From assembly GCA_035477595.1 (NCBI GenBank), contig DATIKM010000059.1, forward strand, positions 1 to 64,000: 64,000 bases of DNA, in the 5' to 3' direction. The stretch comes from DATIKM01 sp035477595 (GTDB taxonomy: Bacteria > Armatimonadota > Chthonomonadetes > Chthonomonadales > CAJBBX01). Below the pieces are notes generated by a model. It saw nothing but the letters and a program-made list of their open reading frames with translations, made no database searches and was not told the origin of the DNA. How positions within the stretch are numbered: position 1 is the stretch's first letter; each line of letters opens with the position of its first letter. Shown in pieces: positions 40,062 to 49,153 of the stretch. A program made the position numbers and the translations under genes.

Positions 40062-41057
40062 CTACTCGCCCTTGTGCCTCTGAGCAGTCCCGGCCGCGGG
40101 CGGGGTCTGCCTGCGGAGCGGCTCCCTGGTTATATCGATGGCCGGCGGCCGCGCGCTGGCGCTCTCGCCGTCGTCGGGCGCGCGGCGCGGGTCATCGCGC
40201 TTCTGCCTCGGAGCGCTCGCCTGCGGGCGGGCGGCCTCAGGCGCGTCCCGCTCGTGTGCATCGTCGTCACCCGGCGACCTCATGCGCGTGACGAGGATGC
40301 TGACGCGCCGGTTGGAGAAGTGGAGGGGGTCCGTCGGGACGCGAAGGTCGGTGTCGGCGAGACCGCGCACCTCCATGATCTGCCCTCGCCGCAGGACCGA
40401 GCCGAGGACGCGGCGGGCAGCGTTTGCGCGGTCGGCGGACAGCTCCCAGTTGGTGTAGTGGTGCATGCGACCCGCGTATGGCCGCGAGTCTGTGTGGCCC
40501 TCGATGACGATGTGGTTCGGCAGCTTCGCCAGCTCTCGACCGATGACCCGCAGCAGAAGCTCTGTCTTGGGCCTCACGCGTGCCGAGCCGGTGTCGAAGA
40601 ACAGGGTCCCTTCGCGCCCCTCCAGCAACTCGACGCGCATGCCGTCGTCCGTGACCTCGACTTCCATGAAGCGGCGCAGGTCTCGGATGCTCGCTTCCTG
40701 CTCGACGTTCGCCTCGAGCTGGGCCTTCGTGAGCTGCAGGCGGTCGGCCCCCGACGCATGGGCGATTCCCCGCGAGCCGGGCATGACGGAGGGCCTGCCG
40801 GCGCTTCCCTCGCGGAGGGTGCTCATCGGGCTCCTGCCACCGCCGTGCGTCTTGACGAAGCCGACAGGATCGTTGAAGTAGGCGGCGACGGACTCGCGGG
40901 TTTCCGAGTCGAGGCCTATGATCCACATGACCAGGAAGAAGGCCATCATGGCGGTCACGAAGTCGGCATAGGCCACTTTCCACGCGCCGCCGTGGTGGCC
41001 GCCGTGGTTGCCGCGCTTCTTCTTGACGATGATGATGGGCCGGTCGCCCGTCTTCAA
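40062..41057 (-). CDS. motB: Flagellar motor stator protein MotB
   Basis: This 331-residue protein is the peptidoglycan-anchored half of the proton-driven flagellar stator. A short basic cytoplasmic start (GDRPIIIVKKKRGNHGG) is followed by one transmembrane helix with the proton-carrying D32 (VAYADFVTAMMAFFLVMWI). The OmpA-like domain (about 150-270) contains HIVIEGHTDSRPYAG, ELSADRANAARRVL and VRGLADTDLRV. The tail is Pro/Arg-rich. It starts at TTG 41057, 19 bp after motA. The second stator gene follows motA, as is usual. No other flagellar structural gene lies in this part of the window, so the stator operon is isolated here. Confidence 0.95.
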   Translation of the reverse strand: MKTGDRPIIIVKKKRGNHGGHHGGAWKVAYADFVTAMMAFFLVMWIIGLDSETRESVAAYFNDPVGFVKTHGGGRSPMSTLREGSAGRPSVMPGSRGIAHASGADRLQLTKAQLEANVEQEASIRDLRRFMEVEVTDDGMRVELLEGREGTLFFDTGSARVRPKTELLLRVIGRELAKLPNHIVIEGHTDSRPYAGRMHHYTNWELSADRANAARRVLGSVLRRGQIMEVRGLADTDLRVPTDPLHFSNRRVSILVTRMRSPGDDDAHERDAPEAARPQASAPRQKRDDPRRAPDDGESASARPPAIDITREPLRRQTPPAAGTAQRHKGE

Positions 41058-41076
41058 TGCCGTCCCCGTGCCGTTC

Positions 41077-41934
41077 TCACGCGCCGGCCTTCTTCAGCGC
41101 CTGCTCCATCTCGGCGAAGGAGCAACGGACGTTCGGCTCCACGTGGCGTCGTGCGAACTCCACTGCCGTGATCGGCGCATCGCCGCGCGCGAACGCCAAC
41201 AACGCTCCCTGGATGCAGAGCAGGTACCGGTGCTCGGCGTTTACCTGGTCCTCGACCGCGGCGGCCAGCGGCAGGAAGAAGCCGTAGGCGAGGAGCACGC
41301 CCAGGAAGGTGCCGACCAGCGCTGCCGCGACCTTCCTTCCGATCAGCTCCGGCTCGCCCCCGATCGCCCCCATCGTGACGACCACGCCGAGGACAGCCGC
41401 CACGATGCCGAACCCCGGCATGGCGTCGCCGATCTTCGCAAGCGCCGCTGGCACCTTGGATGAGGCGGAATGATGCGTGTCGAGGTCGATCTCCATCATC
41501 TCCGCCAGGTCCATCGGCTGGACGCTGCCAGAGATGATCACCTTCAGTGTGTCGGACAGGAACTCCACAGCGTGGTGGTTGGCGGCGAACCTCGGGTACT
41601 TGCGGAAGAAGTCGCTCTTGTATGGGTGCTCTGCGTGATGCTCGAGCGCCACCATGCCCTCGCGCCGCGCGAGCATGAAGAGGTCGTAGAGCATCTTAAG
41701 CAACTCGTTGTAGGTGGCCTGGTTGTAGGGGCTGCCTTTGAGCAGCCCCATGAGGCGGCCTGTCATCTGCTTGAGGACGGGCACGGGTGTCGCCACCATC
41801 AGGGCGCCCAGGCCGGCGCCTCCGATGACGACGAACTCGGCGACCTGGACGAGCGCCATTAACTCGCCGCCGGCCATGGTGAAGCCGAGAACGATGCTGC
41901 CGAACACGATCACCGTGCCGATGAGCACGAGCAT
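41077..41934 (-). CDS. motA: Flagellar motor stator protein MotA
   Basis: This 285-residue stator subunit has four transmembrane helices (LVLIGTVIVFGSIVLGF, VAEFVVIGGAGLGALMV, MPGFGIVAAVLGVVVTMGAI and a last one near LVGTFLGVLLAYGFFLPLA). The cytoplasmic loop contains the FliG-contacting charged segment (LARREGMVALEHHAEHP). The family motif GFGIVAAVLGVVVTMGAI is clear. Length matches the usual ~285-295 residues. I start at ATG 41934; a longer in-frame extension to 42030 is Arg-rich and unlike the family. Confidence 0.95.
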   Translation of the reverse strand: MLVLIGTVIVFGSIVLGFTMAGGELMALVQVAEFVVIGGAGLGALMVATPVPVLKQMTGRLMGLLKGSPYNQATYNELLKMLYDLFMLARREGMVALEHHAEHPYKSDFFRKYPRFAANHHAVEFLSDTLKVIISGSVQPMDLAEMMEIDLDTHHSASSKVPAALAKIGDAMPGFGIVAAVLGVVVTMGAIGGEPELIGRKVAAALVGTFLGVLLAYGFFLPLAAAVEDQVNAEHRYLLCIQGALLAFARGDAPITAVEFARRHVEPNVRCSFAEMEQALKKAGA

Positions 41935-42402
41935 ACGGACCGACCCCTTGCCGCGCCGCGTCCCGTCGGCGAATGCGCGCTGAGCGCGTGCCCCGTGCCT
42001 GGACCGCGCGTCCCGCTCCATAGTCGGCAACCGGGCGCCCTTTCACCAGGGCGATGCACTCCACCGAACGAGATGCCGCCGCTGCCACGGTCGTTCGCCG
42101 TGTCCCTGGTGACGGATGCGGCGCTGCGCTGACTGGCCGGAAGCCGGCATCGCGTCCGGGGCCCGGGCGCCGTGGTGCGCTGCCACCGGAGTACACGGTC
42201 GACGGCCGCTGGCGCGTGCGTTCTGGAGGGGGCGAGCGCTGGGCGGTGGACTGGGTCGACGCGCGCCGGCCTCGCGTGGCGTGCGACCGGCTCGGGGTAC
42301 GCGAGCGCGCCGGGATGTGCTGCTCCGCACGCGAACGGGGGCCGGCGCACCCGCGCGGCCCCCGTATCGAGTTGGCGTTGACTTCCGCCGGCGTTCGTGG
42401 CT
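41935..42402. other. 468-bp intergenic region between motA and the GH2 gene
   Basis: This stretch precedes motA and follows the GH2 gene, both on the minus strand. I looked for a FlbD-like gene or other small reading frame and found nothing convincing. It holds a terminator-like hairpin (42335-42365). A promoter for motAB is expected here but I cannot place one. Confidence 0.5.
42335..42365 (-). terminator. Hairpin downstream of the GH2 gene
   Basis: ACGGGGGCCG (42335-42344) and CGGCCCCCGT (42356-42365) are exact complements around an 11-nt loop. It lies 38 bp beyond the GH2 stop codon. No T-run is present. Confidence 0.6.
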
Positions 42403-44766
42403 CTAGGGTCGGGGCCTGCGCTCCACCCCGCTCCTCAGACCCACGTCGATGAACTGCCCTCCGGTCCTCTGCATGCAGTGCACCGCGAACAGGTTGGCGC
42501 CTGGCCTGAGAGCGGCGCGGAGCGCCTCCGTCAGGTCCATGGTCCGGTAGCCCTGCGTGAAGCCGCGCAGGGCGACAACCCTGCGCCCGTTCACGTAGAC
42601 GTCGGCGTCCTCGTCGTGGTGCACGCGGAGCGCCAACAGCGGACCACCCACCGCGTCGAGCGTGAAGGTGCGCCGCAGCCAGATGGAGGGTCCTGACCAT
42701 TCGGTGCCCACCACCGCGCCGGGAGTGTTGCGCGTACCGAAACCACCGGGCCCGCTGGCCCAGGCGGAGTCGTCGAAACCGGCCTGCTCCCATCCGGCCG
42801 CCGGCGCCGCCATCGTGTAGCGCCAGATCTGGGGCACTCGCTCTGAAGTGGGAACCACCTCCGTCCAGTCGATGCGGCGGATGCGCGGCGGCTGTGTCTC
42901 ATAGGCAGCGGGGCGCTCATTTAATGCCTTCAACATGGCGGGATCGTACTTGGCGCGCCGGTCGTAATAGAAGACGCCGTTCTGCTCCTGCTCGACGTCG
43001 GTGATCTGGGTGTAGCAGAACCCGCACATGTTGGGGTTGCCCAGGGGCACGTCGGTCAGCGCCCTGTAGAGCTCCATGAAGCTCCTGACGTCTTCGACCT
43101 CGCTGTACCCCCATGCGCCGTCCGGCCCGGCGGCCCGCGGCCGGATGCGCATGCCGCCGAACTCGCCAAGGAGGAAGGGCTGGCCGCGGTAGGCGCTGCG
43201 CGGGTCGGCGGGGAAGTTGTTCCAGGCGTCCACACCGTTCGTCGCGAACGGCGCGTGACGCGCCGCGAAGCTCTGCGGGTTCTGGTCGTAGTCGTGGCAA
43301 CCGTAGACATCCGTCTCAGGATCGTAGTGCACCCAGCCGCTCGTGGCGAGGAAGGGCCGGCTCGGGTCCACGTCACGCGTGACCGCGAGCAGCTGCTGCG
43401 CTTCGGCGACCGGTTCGCCTGCGGGCGTCTCGTTCAGCGGGCACCATCCGATGATCGCGGGATTGTTGCGGTCGCGCCGCACCGCGGCGAACCACTCGGC
43501 GACCGCGTACGCGACCGCGGTGCGGTCGCTGAAGTTCAGCCCCCAGGATGGGTACTCGCCCCAGAGCAGGTAGCCCAGTCGGTCCGCCCAGTGAAGGAGG
43601 CGAGGCTCGAACACCTTCTGATGCAGGCGCGCACCGTTGAACCCGGCCGCCATGGATAGCTCGATGTCGCGGCGCAGCGCCGCATCCGACGACGCCGTAT
43701 AGACGCCATCCGGGTAGAAGCCCTGGTCCAGGACCAGCCGCTGGAACACGGGCTGCCCGTTGATCAGGAAGCGGTTGCCCTCGATGGCCAGGCTGCGCAT
43801 ACCGAAGTAGGTGCGCACATGGTCGACCACCCGCTGGCCGCGGAGCACCTCGATGTCGAGGTCGTACAGGAAGGGCTTGCCGGGGTGCCAGAGGGTGACC
43901 CTCGACAGCTTGAGGGCGGCGCGGGCCTCGCGCCACGATGCGACAACCGTCTCCTCGCCGACCGGCCTCCCGTTCGCCCGTGCGCGCAGCCGCAGCCGCA
44001 GGCCCCTCATCGGGCCGTCGATCGTCCCCTCGAAGAGCAGGCGTCCTCCGGCGACGTCGGGTGTCACCGCGAAGTCGCGCAAGTAGGTGTCGCCGACAGC
44101 CTCGAGCCAGACGGTCTGCCAGATCCCGGTGGTGCGCGTATAGTGGACGCCCTGGCTCTCCTGAGTGTGCGACTGCTTGCCCGTGGCCTGCGTGCCGGAG
44201 CGCGTGTCGTCGAATGCATGGACGACGAGCTCGTTGTCGCCCGGTCGCAGGGCCTCCGTAATCTCGAAGGAGAACGGAACGTAGCCGCCGCGGTGGTCGC
44301 CCATCAGCCGACCGTTTACCCACACTCGTGTGAGCCAGTCCACCGCCCCGAAGTGCAGCAGCACGCGCCTGCCCTGCATCGCTGCAGGCAGACGGAAGTG
44401 CCGGCGGTACCACACGTTCGTCATGAAGTCGCGGTTCCCGATGCCTGAGAGCTGGCTCTCGGGGGCGAACGGCACGATAATGGAGGTCTCCAGGTCCCTG
44501 CCGGAGGTGAGCCCGCGCGCCTCGCCGTCTCCTGCCTCATCGATCTCGAACTGCCACCGGCCATTGAGGTTCGTCCATGCGTCGCGTCGGAAGATGGGCC
44601 GGGGGTGTTCCGGGCGCGGCACGCTCGTGGGCCGCGTCTCCGCGGACGCCGCCCCAGACTGCGCCTGCGCGGGCATGGCCCCCTCTGCTGACAGGGCGGC
44701 CAGCCCCACGGACGAGATGGTGGCCCCCTTGAGAAAGTCGCGGCGAGTGTGGCTGGTGTCGCTCAT
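42403..44766 (-). CDS. Tat-exported glycoside hydrolase family 2 protein
   Basis: This 787-residue enzyme has a Tat signal with twin arginine (TRRDFLKGATISS) and a signal end near PAQAQS. The GH2 arrangement follows. The N-terminal sugar-binding domain (about 60-220) has WTNLNGRWQFEIDEAG, TNVWYRRHFRLP and YTRTTGIWQTVWLE. An Ig-like domain (about 225-325) comes next. The TIM barrel (about 325-610) carries acid/base E446 (CPLNETPAG) and nucleophile E535 (LLGEFGGMR). A C-terminal second jelly-roll (about 655-775; WEQAGFDDSAWASGPGGFG, VHHDEDADVYVNGRRVV) is extra. It likely acts on beta-galactosides, glucuronides or mannosides; specificity cannot be set. Neighbour genes suggest a secreted glycan-degrading set. 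Confidence 0.9.
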   Translation of the reverse strand: MSDTSHTRRDFLKGATISSVGLAALSAEGAMPAQAQSGAASAETRPTSVPRPEHPRPIFRRDAWTNLNGRWQFEIDEAGDGEARGLTSGRDLETSIIVPFAPESQLSGIGNRDFMTNVWYRRHFRLPAAMQGRRVLLHFGAVDWLTRVWVNGRLMGDHRGGYVPFSFEITEALRPGDNELVVHAFDDTRSGTQATGKQSHTQESQGVHYTRTTGIWQTVWLEAVGDTYLRDFAVTPDVAGGRLLFEGTIDGPMRGLRLRLRARANGRPVGEETVVASWREARAALKLSRVTLWHPGKPFLYDLDIEVLRGQRVVDHVRTYFGMRSLAIEGNRFLINGQPVFQRLVLDQGFYPDGVYTASSDAALRRDIELSMAAGFNGARLHQKVFEPRLLHWADRLGYLLWGEYPSWGLNFSDRTAVAYAVAEWFAAVRRDRNNPAIIGWCPLNETPAGEPVAEAQQLLAVTRDVDPSRPFLATSGWVHYDPETDVYGCHDYDQNPQSFAARHAPFATNGVDAWNNFPADPRSAYRGQPFLLGEFGGMRIRPRAAGPDGAWGYSEVEDVRSFMELYRALTDVPLGNPNMCGFCYTQITDVEQEQNGVFYYDRRAKYDPAMLKALNERPAAYETQPPRIRRIDWTEVVPTSERVPQIWRYTMAAPAAGWEQAGFDDSAWASGPGGFGTRNTPGAVVGTEWSGPSIWLRRTFTLDAVGGPLLALRVHHDEDADVYVNGRRVVALRGFTQGYRTMDLTEALRAALRPGANLFAVHCMQRTGGQFIDVGLRSGVERRPRP

Positions 44767-45106
44767 AGTGCTCCATGGTCTCCGGCGCCACCCGTGTGAG
44801 GCGCGCCCGTCGTGCGGCCGCGTGGCCGAGGTATGCCTCGATTGTACCCCGCGCGCCGGTCACGTGCTCGGCGCTGGCTGCTACCGCGAGCCAGCGCGCA
44901 CCGGCTCGCGAGGGCGCCTCGGGCGCCGCACTATCTGGGCGGGCAGCGCCAGATGGTGGTGATGCAGCGGCGTCTTGCGCAAAGGCTCCGACGATGCTAT
45001 CCTCGCATCGAACTGTGGTCGCCCGGCATCGGGCGGCGCAGATCGCTCCCGTCCTTCCCAGTGCGCCGCGCGGCCCGACCGGCAGGCCGCGCACAGAGAG
45101 CCAGAC
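44767..45106. other. 340-bp divergent intergenic region
   Basis: This region separates two divergently transcribed genes, the GH2 enzyme and a URO-D-like protein. It contains a candidate promoter for the rightward gene (44975-45003). A TACAAT -10-like hexamer on the minus strand (44846-44841) lacks a matching -35. No small gene is evident. Confidence 0.5.
44975..45003 (+). promoter_or_regulatory. Candidate sigma-70 promoter for the URO-D-like gene
   Basis: TTGCGC (44975-44980) and TATCCT (44998-45003) are 17 bp apart. It lies about 100 bp upstream of ATG 45107. The match to consensus is moderate. Confidence 0.45.
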
Positions 45107-46273
45107 ATGCCAAGGCCCGCGCCGGTCCCACGCTTCGACTACTCGGCTGCGGGCGGCGACAATGCGCGCCTCGCCCTGGCGGCGATCCACGGAGAGCCCT
45201 CGCGTGGCATCCCCTCGTGGCTTCTACACGTGATGGCGCATGAGCAGATCGAGCGACTCGCGGGCGTGGCGCCCGGAGAGTACCGCCGGCGCCCCGTCGA
45301 GGTCTACCGGACCAAGCAGCGTGCTGTCGGTACCTGTCTCATCGACCAGTGGATCCCCGACAACCCGCTAACCATGGGGAGCCAGGGCTACGAAGGCGCC
45401 GCACATGGCGCGACCACCGGCGCGGGCGAGATCGTGTGCGACGGGATGCGGATCGACTCGCCCGAGGCGGTGATCGAACACCTGGAGCGCTTCGCCTTTC
45501 CAGCGCTCCGCGCGGCCACCAACGCGGTCGACGAGAAGGCGCTGGCGCATCAGATCGTCGATCAGGAGAACGCGCTCCAGCGCGCCGTCGGCCCGACCAT
45601 GTTGAAGAGCGGCTATGGCTTCATCGGCTTTCCCCGCTTCGAGTACGGCACTTACGGCTACGTGCAGTACTTCAGCGCGTATGCGCTCTACCCGGAGGTG
45701 ATGGAGCGACACTTCTCTCTGCAGGCCGACCTGGCGCTCCGCCAGAACCGCGCGGCCGCGCTGGCATACACCGAGGGAGGCCTTCCACCCCTCTACCGGC
45801 TGGACCACGACATGGCCGACTCGCGTGGCACGCTCGTACGCGTGCAGACCCTTGAGCGGCTGTGGTTCCCGCACTTCGCGCGCTGCCTGAAGCCACTCCT
45901 CGACACGCCTGTCCGGCTCATCTGGCACTGCGACGGCAACCTGATGGCGATGGTGCCACGGCTGCTCGATTGCGGCCTCGCGGGGTTCCAGGGATTCCAG
46001 TACGAGGACGGCATGGATTACGGGGCGATCTGCCGCATGAAGACCCGCGGCGGAGACAGCCCACTGATCGTGGCCGGTGTCTCGGTGACGCGGACGCTGC
46101 CCAACGGAACCCCCTCCGACGTGAGGAACGAGCTGCGCTGGCTCGTTGAGAGCGGGCCGCGCACCGGCCTGTTCCTTGGCGCGTCGAGCTCCATCGCGCC
46201 AGGCGTGCCATGGGAGAACCTGGCGGCGCTCGTGGAGGGCCTGGCGTACTTTAGGGAGCACGGTCGATCTTAG
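45107..46273 (+). CDS. Divergent URO-D-family-like protein
   Basis: This 388-residue protein has a URO-D/MtaA-like TIM-barrel look, although it is more diverged than the one at 9308-10363. Supporting parts: YRRRPVEVYRTKQRAVGTCLIDQWI, LIWHCDGNLMAMVPRLLDCG (compare the IFHSDG of the other copy), FQGFQYEDGMDYGAI, and a C-terminal GPRTGLFLGASSSIAPG (compare GLFIGSSSEIVP). No HemE-like active-site Arg/Asp pair can be identified. A methyl transfer role is possible; a known substrate is not. ATG 45107 has AGAGAG 6 nt upstream. It sits between a GH2 enzyme and an exporter operon and may be unrelated to either. Confidence 0.65.
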   Translation: MPRPAPVPRFDYSAAGGDNARLALAAIHGEPSRGIPSWLLHVMAHEQIERLAGVAPGEYRRRPVEVYRTKQRAVGTCLIDQWIPDNPLTMGSQGYEGAAHGATTGAGEIVCDGMRIDSPEAVIEHLERFAFPALRAATNAVDEKALAHQIVDQENALQRAVGPTMLKSGYGFIGFPRFEYGTYGYVQYFSAYALYPEVMERHFSLQADLALRQNRAAALAYTEGGLPPLYRLDHDMADSRGTLVRVQTLERLWFPHFARCLKPLLDTPVRLIWHCDGNLMAMVPRLLDCGLAGFQGFQYEDGMDYGAICRMKTRGGDSPLIVAGVSVTRTLPNGTPSDVRNELRWLVESGPRTGLFLGASSSIAPGVPWENLAALVEGLAYFREHGRS

Positions 46274-46367
46274 CCGCCCGACGGAGCGGGGCTGCCTCCG
46301 CGGGCGTACGGCCTCACGGTTGGCACGGAGGGGCGAGCGCGCTTGCGGATGGAGGCGAAGTGAGGCG

Positions 46368-47918
46368 ATGCGCAGGTTGCGATGGGCGGCGTGGGCGATT
46401 GTGGTGTCTGGCGGCGTGGGATACGTGGCCTGGCGGAGCTCGGCGCCTCCGGCGGTCGACGTCGTTCGTCCCGAGCGTCGTGACGTCACCAGCGTGCTCG
46501 CTGTGGCCGGACGCGTCGAGGCGATGGAGAGCGCCGAGCTGTCGAGCGGGCTGACGGGCGTCGAGGTCAGGCGCGTGCTGGTAGACACGGGCTCATGGGT
46601 GCGCGCTGGCCAGCTTCTCGTAGAGCTCGACGATCGCGAGCTTCGCGCGGCCGAGGCCCGGGCGTTGGCGCAGGTGGCGCAGGCGGAGGCCGGTACGGCG
46701 CGGGCCCGCGCGGTTGCCGTTGGCGCGGGTCGCTCCGTCGACCTCTCTCGCCAGACGGTGGAGCGATCGACCGAGCTGCGCAACGCGCGCGATCAGGCCG
46801 AGGCGCAACTGGCCTCCGCGCGTGAGCGGGTGGCGCAGGCCCGCGAGTCGGCGGAGCGCGTCCGCGAGGGCGCGCGGCGCGAAGCGGTGCGGGCCGCGCA
46901 GGCACGGGTCCGAGCGGCGACGGTGCGTCTGCGCCAGGCGGAGCGGCAGGAGCGGCGAGCCGAGTCTCTCGCTGCCCAAGGCGCGCTGCCGGAGGCCGAG
47001 CTCGACGCGGCGCGGACCGATCGCGACGCCGCGTCCGAAGAGGTGGCCTCGGCCTCGGCGAACCTGGAGCAACTGGAGACGCCGCGCACGCAGGACGTGC
47101 GCGAAGCTGAGGCCGCGGTCCGCGAAGCTGAGGCCGGTGTGGCGGGCGCAGAAGCGGCGCTGCGCAACGCGGACGTCGCCTACCGCGACCGCCTTACGGC
47201 CCGGCAGGCTCTTGCGGCATCGGAGGCGGATCGTGCCGCTGCCGTCGCCAGCGTCGCGGCCGCACGAGCGGAGCGGCGCAGCGCCGACGCCGCGCTCGAG
47301 CAGGTGCGCTCCCAACTCGCGAAGACCCGCGTGCTCGCACCGATTGACGGGGTGGTGGTCGCCCGCGATGTTGAGCCGGGCGAGCTTGTCGCCCAGGGCC
47401 GGCGACTCCTAGCAATTGCTGCGCCCCGACAGCTTCGCATCGTTGCCGATGTGGATGAGACCAACCTCGAGACGATTCGCGTGGGACAGCGGGCCGCCGT
47501 GAGCCCGGATGCGTTTCCCGACCTGCGCATCGAGGGACGCGTGGCTGAGATCGCCGCCGCCGCGAACCCCGAGCGCGGCACCGTCGAGGTGCGCATCGCC
47601 ATCCCACAACGAGAGGCTGTTACTCTCAAGCCCGACCTGACCGTCGATGTCAACATCGTGACGGCGAGTGCGCGCGACGCTCTCACCGTGCCGCGCCTCG
47701 CCGTCCTCCGGCCGGACACGTCGCCGCGCGTCCTCGTGGTCGAGGGCGGCACAGCGGTGGAGCGGACGGTGCGCCTTGCCGAGGGCGACGCGGAGCGATG
47801 GGTGGTTACAGCGGGGCTGACCGGACAGGAGATGCTCGTGGCGGATCCACGGAACGTGCAGCCGGGACGGTCGGTGTCTCCCCGAACCGTGGCTCGGCGT
47901 GCGGAGGCGCGCCAGTGA
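46368..47918 (+). CDS. Periplasmic membrane fusion protein of an ABC exporter (HlyD/DevB-like)
   Basis: This 516-residue adaptor has one N-terminal helix (WAAWAIVVSGGVGYVAW). A split lipoyl domain (VRRVLVDTGSWVRAGQLLVELDD and IDGVVVARDVEPGELVAQG) flanks an unusually long coiled-coil hairpin (about residues 85-320, Ala/Glu/Arg heptads such as RALAQVAQAEAGTARARAV). A beta-barrel domain (VDETNLETIRVGQRAAVSPDAF, VEVRIAIPQ) and a C-terminal membrane-proximal domain follow. The hairpin length is typical of adaptors that reach an outer-membrane TolC channel, which is not encoded here. Its stop overlaps the next gene. The MFP-permease-ATPase order matches DevBCA-type exporters. Confidence 0.88.
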   Translation: MRRLRWAAWAIVVSGGVGYVAWRSSAPPAVDVVRPERRDVTSVLAVAGRVEAMESAELSSGLTGVEVRRVLVDTGSWVRAGQLLVELDDRELRAAEARALAQVAQAEAGTARARAVAVGAGRSVDLSRQTVERSTELRNARDQAEAQLASARERVAQARESAERVREGARREAVRAAQARVRAATVRLRQAERQERRAESLAAQGALPEAELDAARTDRDAASEEVASASANLEQLETPRTQDVREAEAAVREAEAGVAGAEAALRNADVAYRDRLTARQALAASEADRAAAVASVAAARAERRSADAALEQVRSQLAKTRVLAPIDGVVVARDVEPGELVAQGRRLLAIAAPRQLRIVADVDETNLETIRVGQRAAVSPDAFPDLRIEGRVAEIAAAANPERGTVEVRIAIPQREAVTLKPDLTVDVNIVTASARDALTVPRLAVLRPDTSPRVLVVEGGTAVERTVRLAEGDAERWVVTAGLTGQEMLVADPRNVQPGRSVSPRTVARRAEARQ

Positions 47919-49153
47919 GCTTCGCCCTCCGGGTGGCCCTGCGCTACTTCCGGGCGGGCGGCGTCCAGAGCGCGCTGACTGTCCTGGGCGTGGGCGTTGG
48001 GCTCACCGTGTTCATCTTCCTGTCCGCACTCATAGGCGGCCTGCAGAAGGGCCTGATCGATCGGGTCGTCGGTTCGCTCTCCCACGTAACCATCGTCCCG
48101 TCCGACCCTGCCGTGAGACCGCTCGTGGGGCCGGCGCCAGGCGAGCCGGGCGGCGCCATCGCGTCGATACGCGAGGAGAAGGTGGTCGACCGAGATCCGC
48201 GCATCGGCGACTGGCGGCCTCTCGTGGCGGCCGTGGAGCAGGAGCCCGGCATCGTGGCGGTCTCGCCAAGCGTGGCGGGACCCGGTTTCGCCGTGCGTGG
48301 CAACCAGATCCGCCCCATTACGTTCCGCGGCGTCCTCGAGGAGCGGGCCAGCGGCATCGTAGACATCGAGGCGAAGCTGGTTGACGGGCGCATGGACCTG
48401 TCCGGGCAGAGCTGCGTCATCGGGGTCGAGCTGGCGCGCGATCTGGGCGTGCGCGTTCGGGACCGGGTGCGCGTGCGGTCAGGCAAGGGACGCGAGACGA
48501 TCCTGACTGTGCAGGGCGTGTTCGACGTGGGGATCAGCGAGATCAACGCGCGCTCGGTCTACGTCTCGCTGACGAACGCCCAGCGCCTGCTCGACCTGGT
48601 GGGCTACGTCACGTCCATTGAGACGAAGCTGTCGGACGTGTTCACTGCCAACGAGGTCGCCGACCGGCTGGCCGCATCCACCGGCCTGCAGGTTGAGTCG
48701 TGGATGCGCCAGAACCGCGAGTTTCTGAGCGGCCTGCAGGCGCAGTCCGGCTCGAGCACCATGATCAAGGTGTTCGTGATGGTGGCAGTTGCGTTCGGTG
48801 TGGCGTCGGTCCTGATCGTCGCGGTGGTGCAGAAGCAGCGGGAGATAGGCATCCTAAAGAGCATGGGCGCGCGAACCCGGAGCATCCTGCTCATCTTCCT
48901 CATGCAGGGGTTCCTGGTGGGCGCGCTCGGATCGGTTGTCGGCTGCACCATGGGGAGCCTGCTGGTGTGGGGCATCACGCTGATCCCGGGCGACAACGCG
49001 ACCGCCCCGGGCCGGCTCTTCCCTGCAGAGCTGGAGGTCGTGTACCTGGTGCAAGCGGTAGCGGCAGCGCTCGTCGTGGGCACGCTCGCCGGGCTCGCGC
49101 CCGCTCGGCGCGCGGCGCGGATGGACCCGATGGAGGTAATACGCTATGGGTGA
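47915..49153 (+). CDS. FtsX/MacB-type ABC exporter permease (DevC-like)
   Basis: This 412-residue permease has one N-terminal transmembrane helix (SALTVLGVGVGLTVFIFLSALI). The large periplasmic MacB_PCD domain follows (about 45-270; PGIVAVSPSVAGPGFAVRGN, GVELARDLGVRVRDRVRV). The C-terminal FtsX domain has three helices (MVAVAFGVASVLIVAVV, LIFLMQGFLVGALGSVVGC, LVQAVAAALVVGTLAGLAP), with QKQREIGILKSMGARTRSI and PARRAARMDPMEVIRYG. The GTG start overlaps the preceding stop, and its own stop overlaps the ATPase start by 8 bp. This type extrudes lipids, peptides or macrolides rather than pumping through the membrane itself. Confidence 0.92.
   Translation: MSFALRVALRYFRAGGVQSALTVLGVGVGLTVFIFLSALIGGLQKGLIDRVVGSLSHVTIVPSDPAVRPLVGPAPGEPGGAIASIREEKVVDRDPRIGDWRPLVAAVEQEPGIVAVSPSVAGPGFAVRGNQIRPITFRGVLEERASGIVDIEAKLVDGRMDLSGQSCVIGVELARDLGVRVRDRVRVRSGKGRETILTVQGVFDVGISEINARSVYVSLTNAQRLLDLVGYVTSIETKLSDVFTANEVADRLAASTGLQVESWMRQNREFLSGLQAQSGSSTMIKVFVMVAVAFGVASVLIVAVVQKQREIGILKSMGARTRSILLIFLMQGFLVGALGSVVGCTMGSLLVWGITLIPGDNATAPGRLFPAELEVVYLVQAVAAALVVGTLAGLAPARRAARMDPMEVIRYG

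Noticed and set aside
41935..42402. A FlbD-like small flagellar gene upstream of motA
   Set aside because: No frame with the FlbD pattern or a suitable RBS was found on the minus strand.
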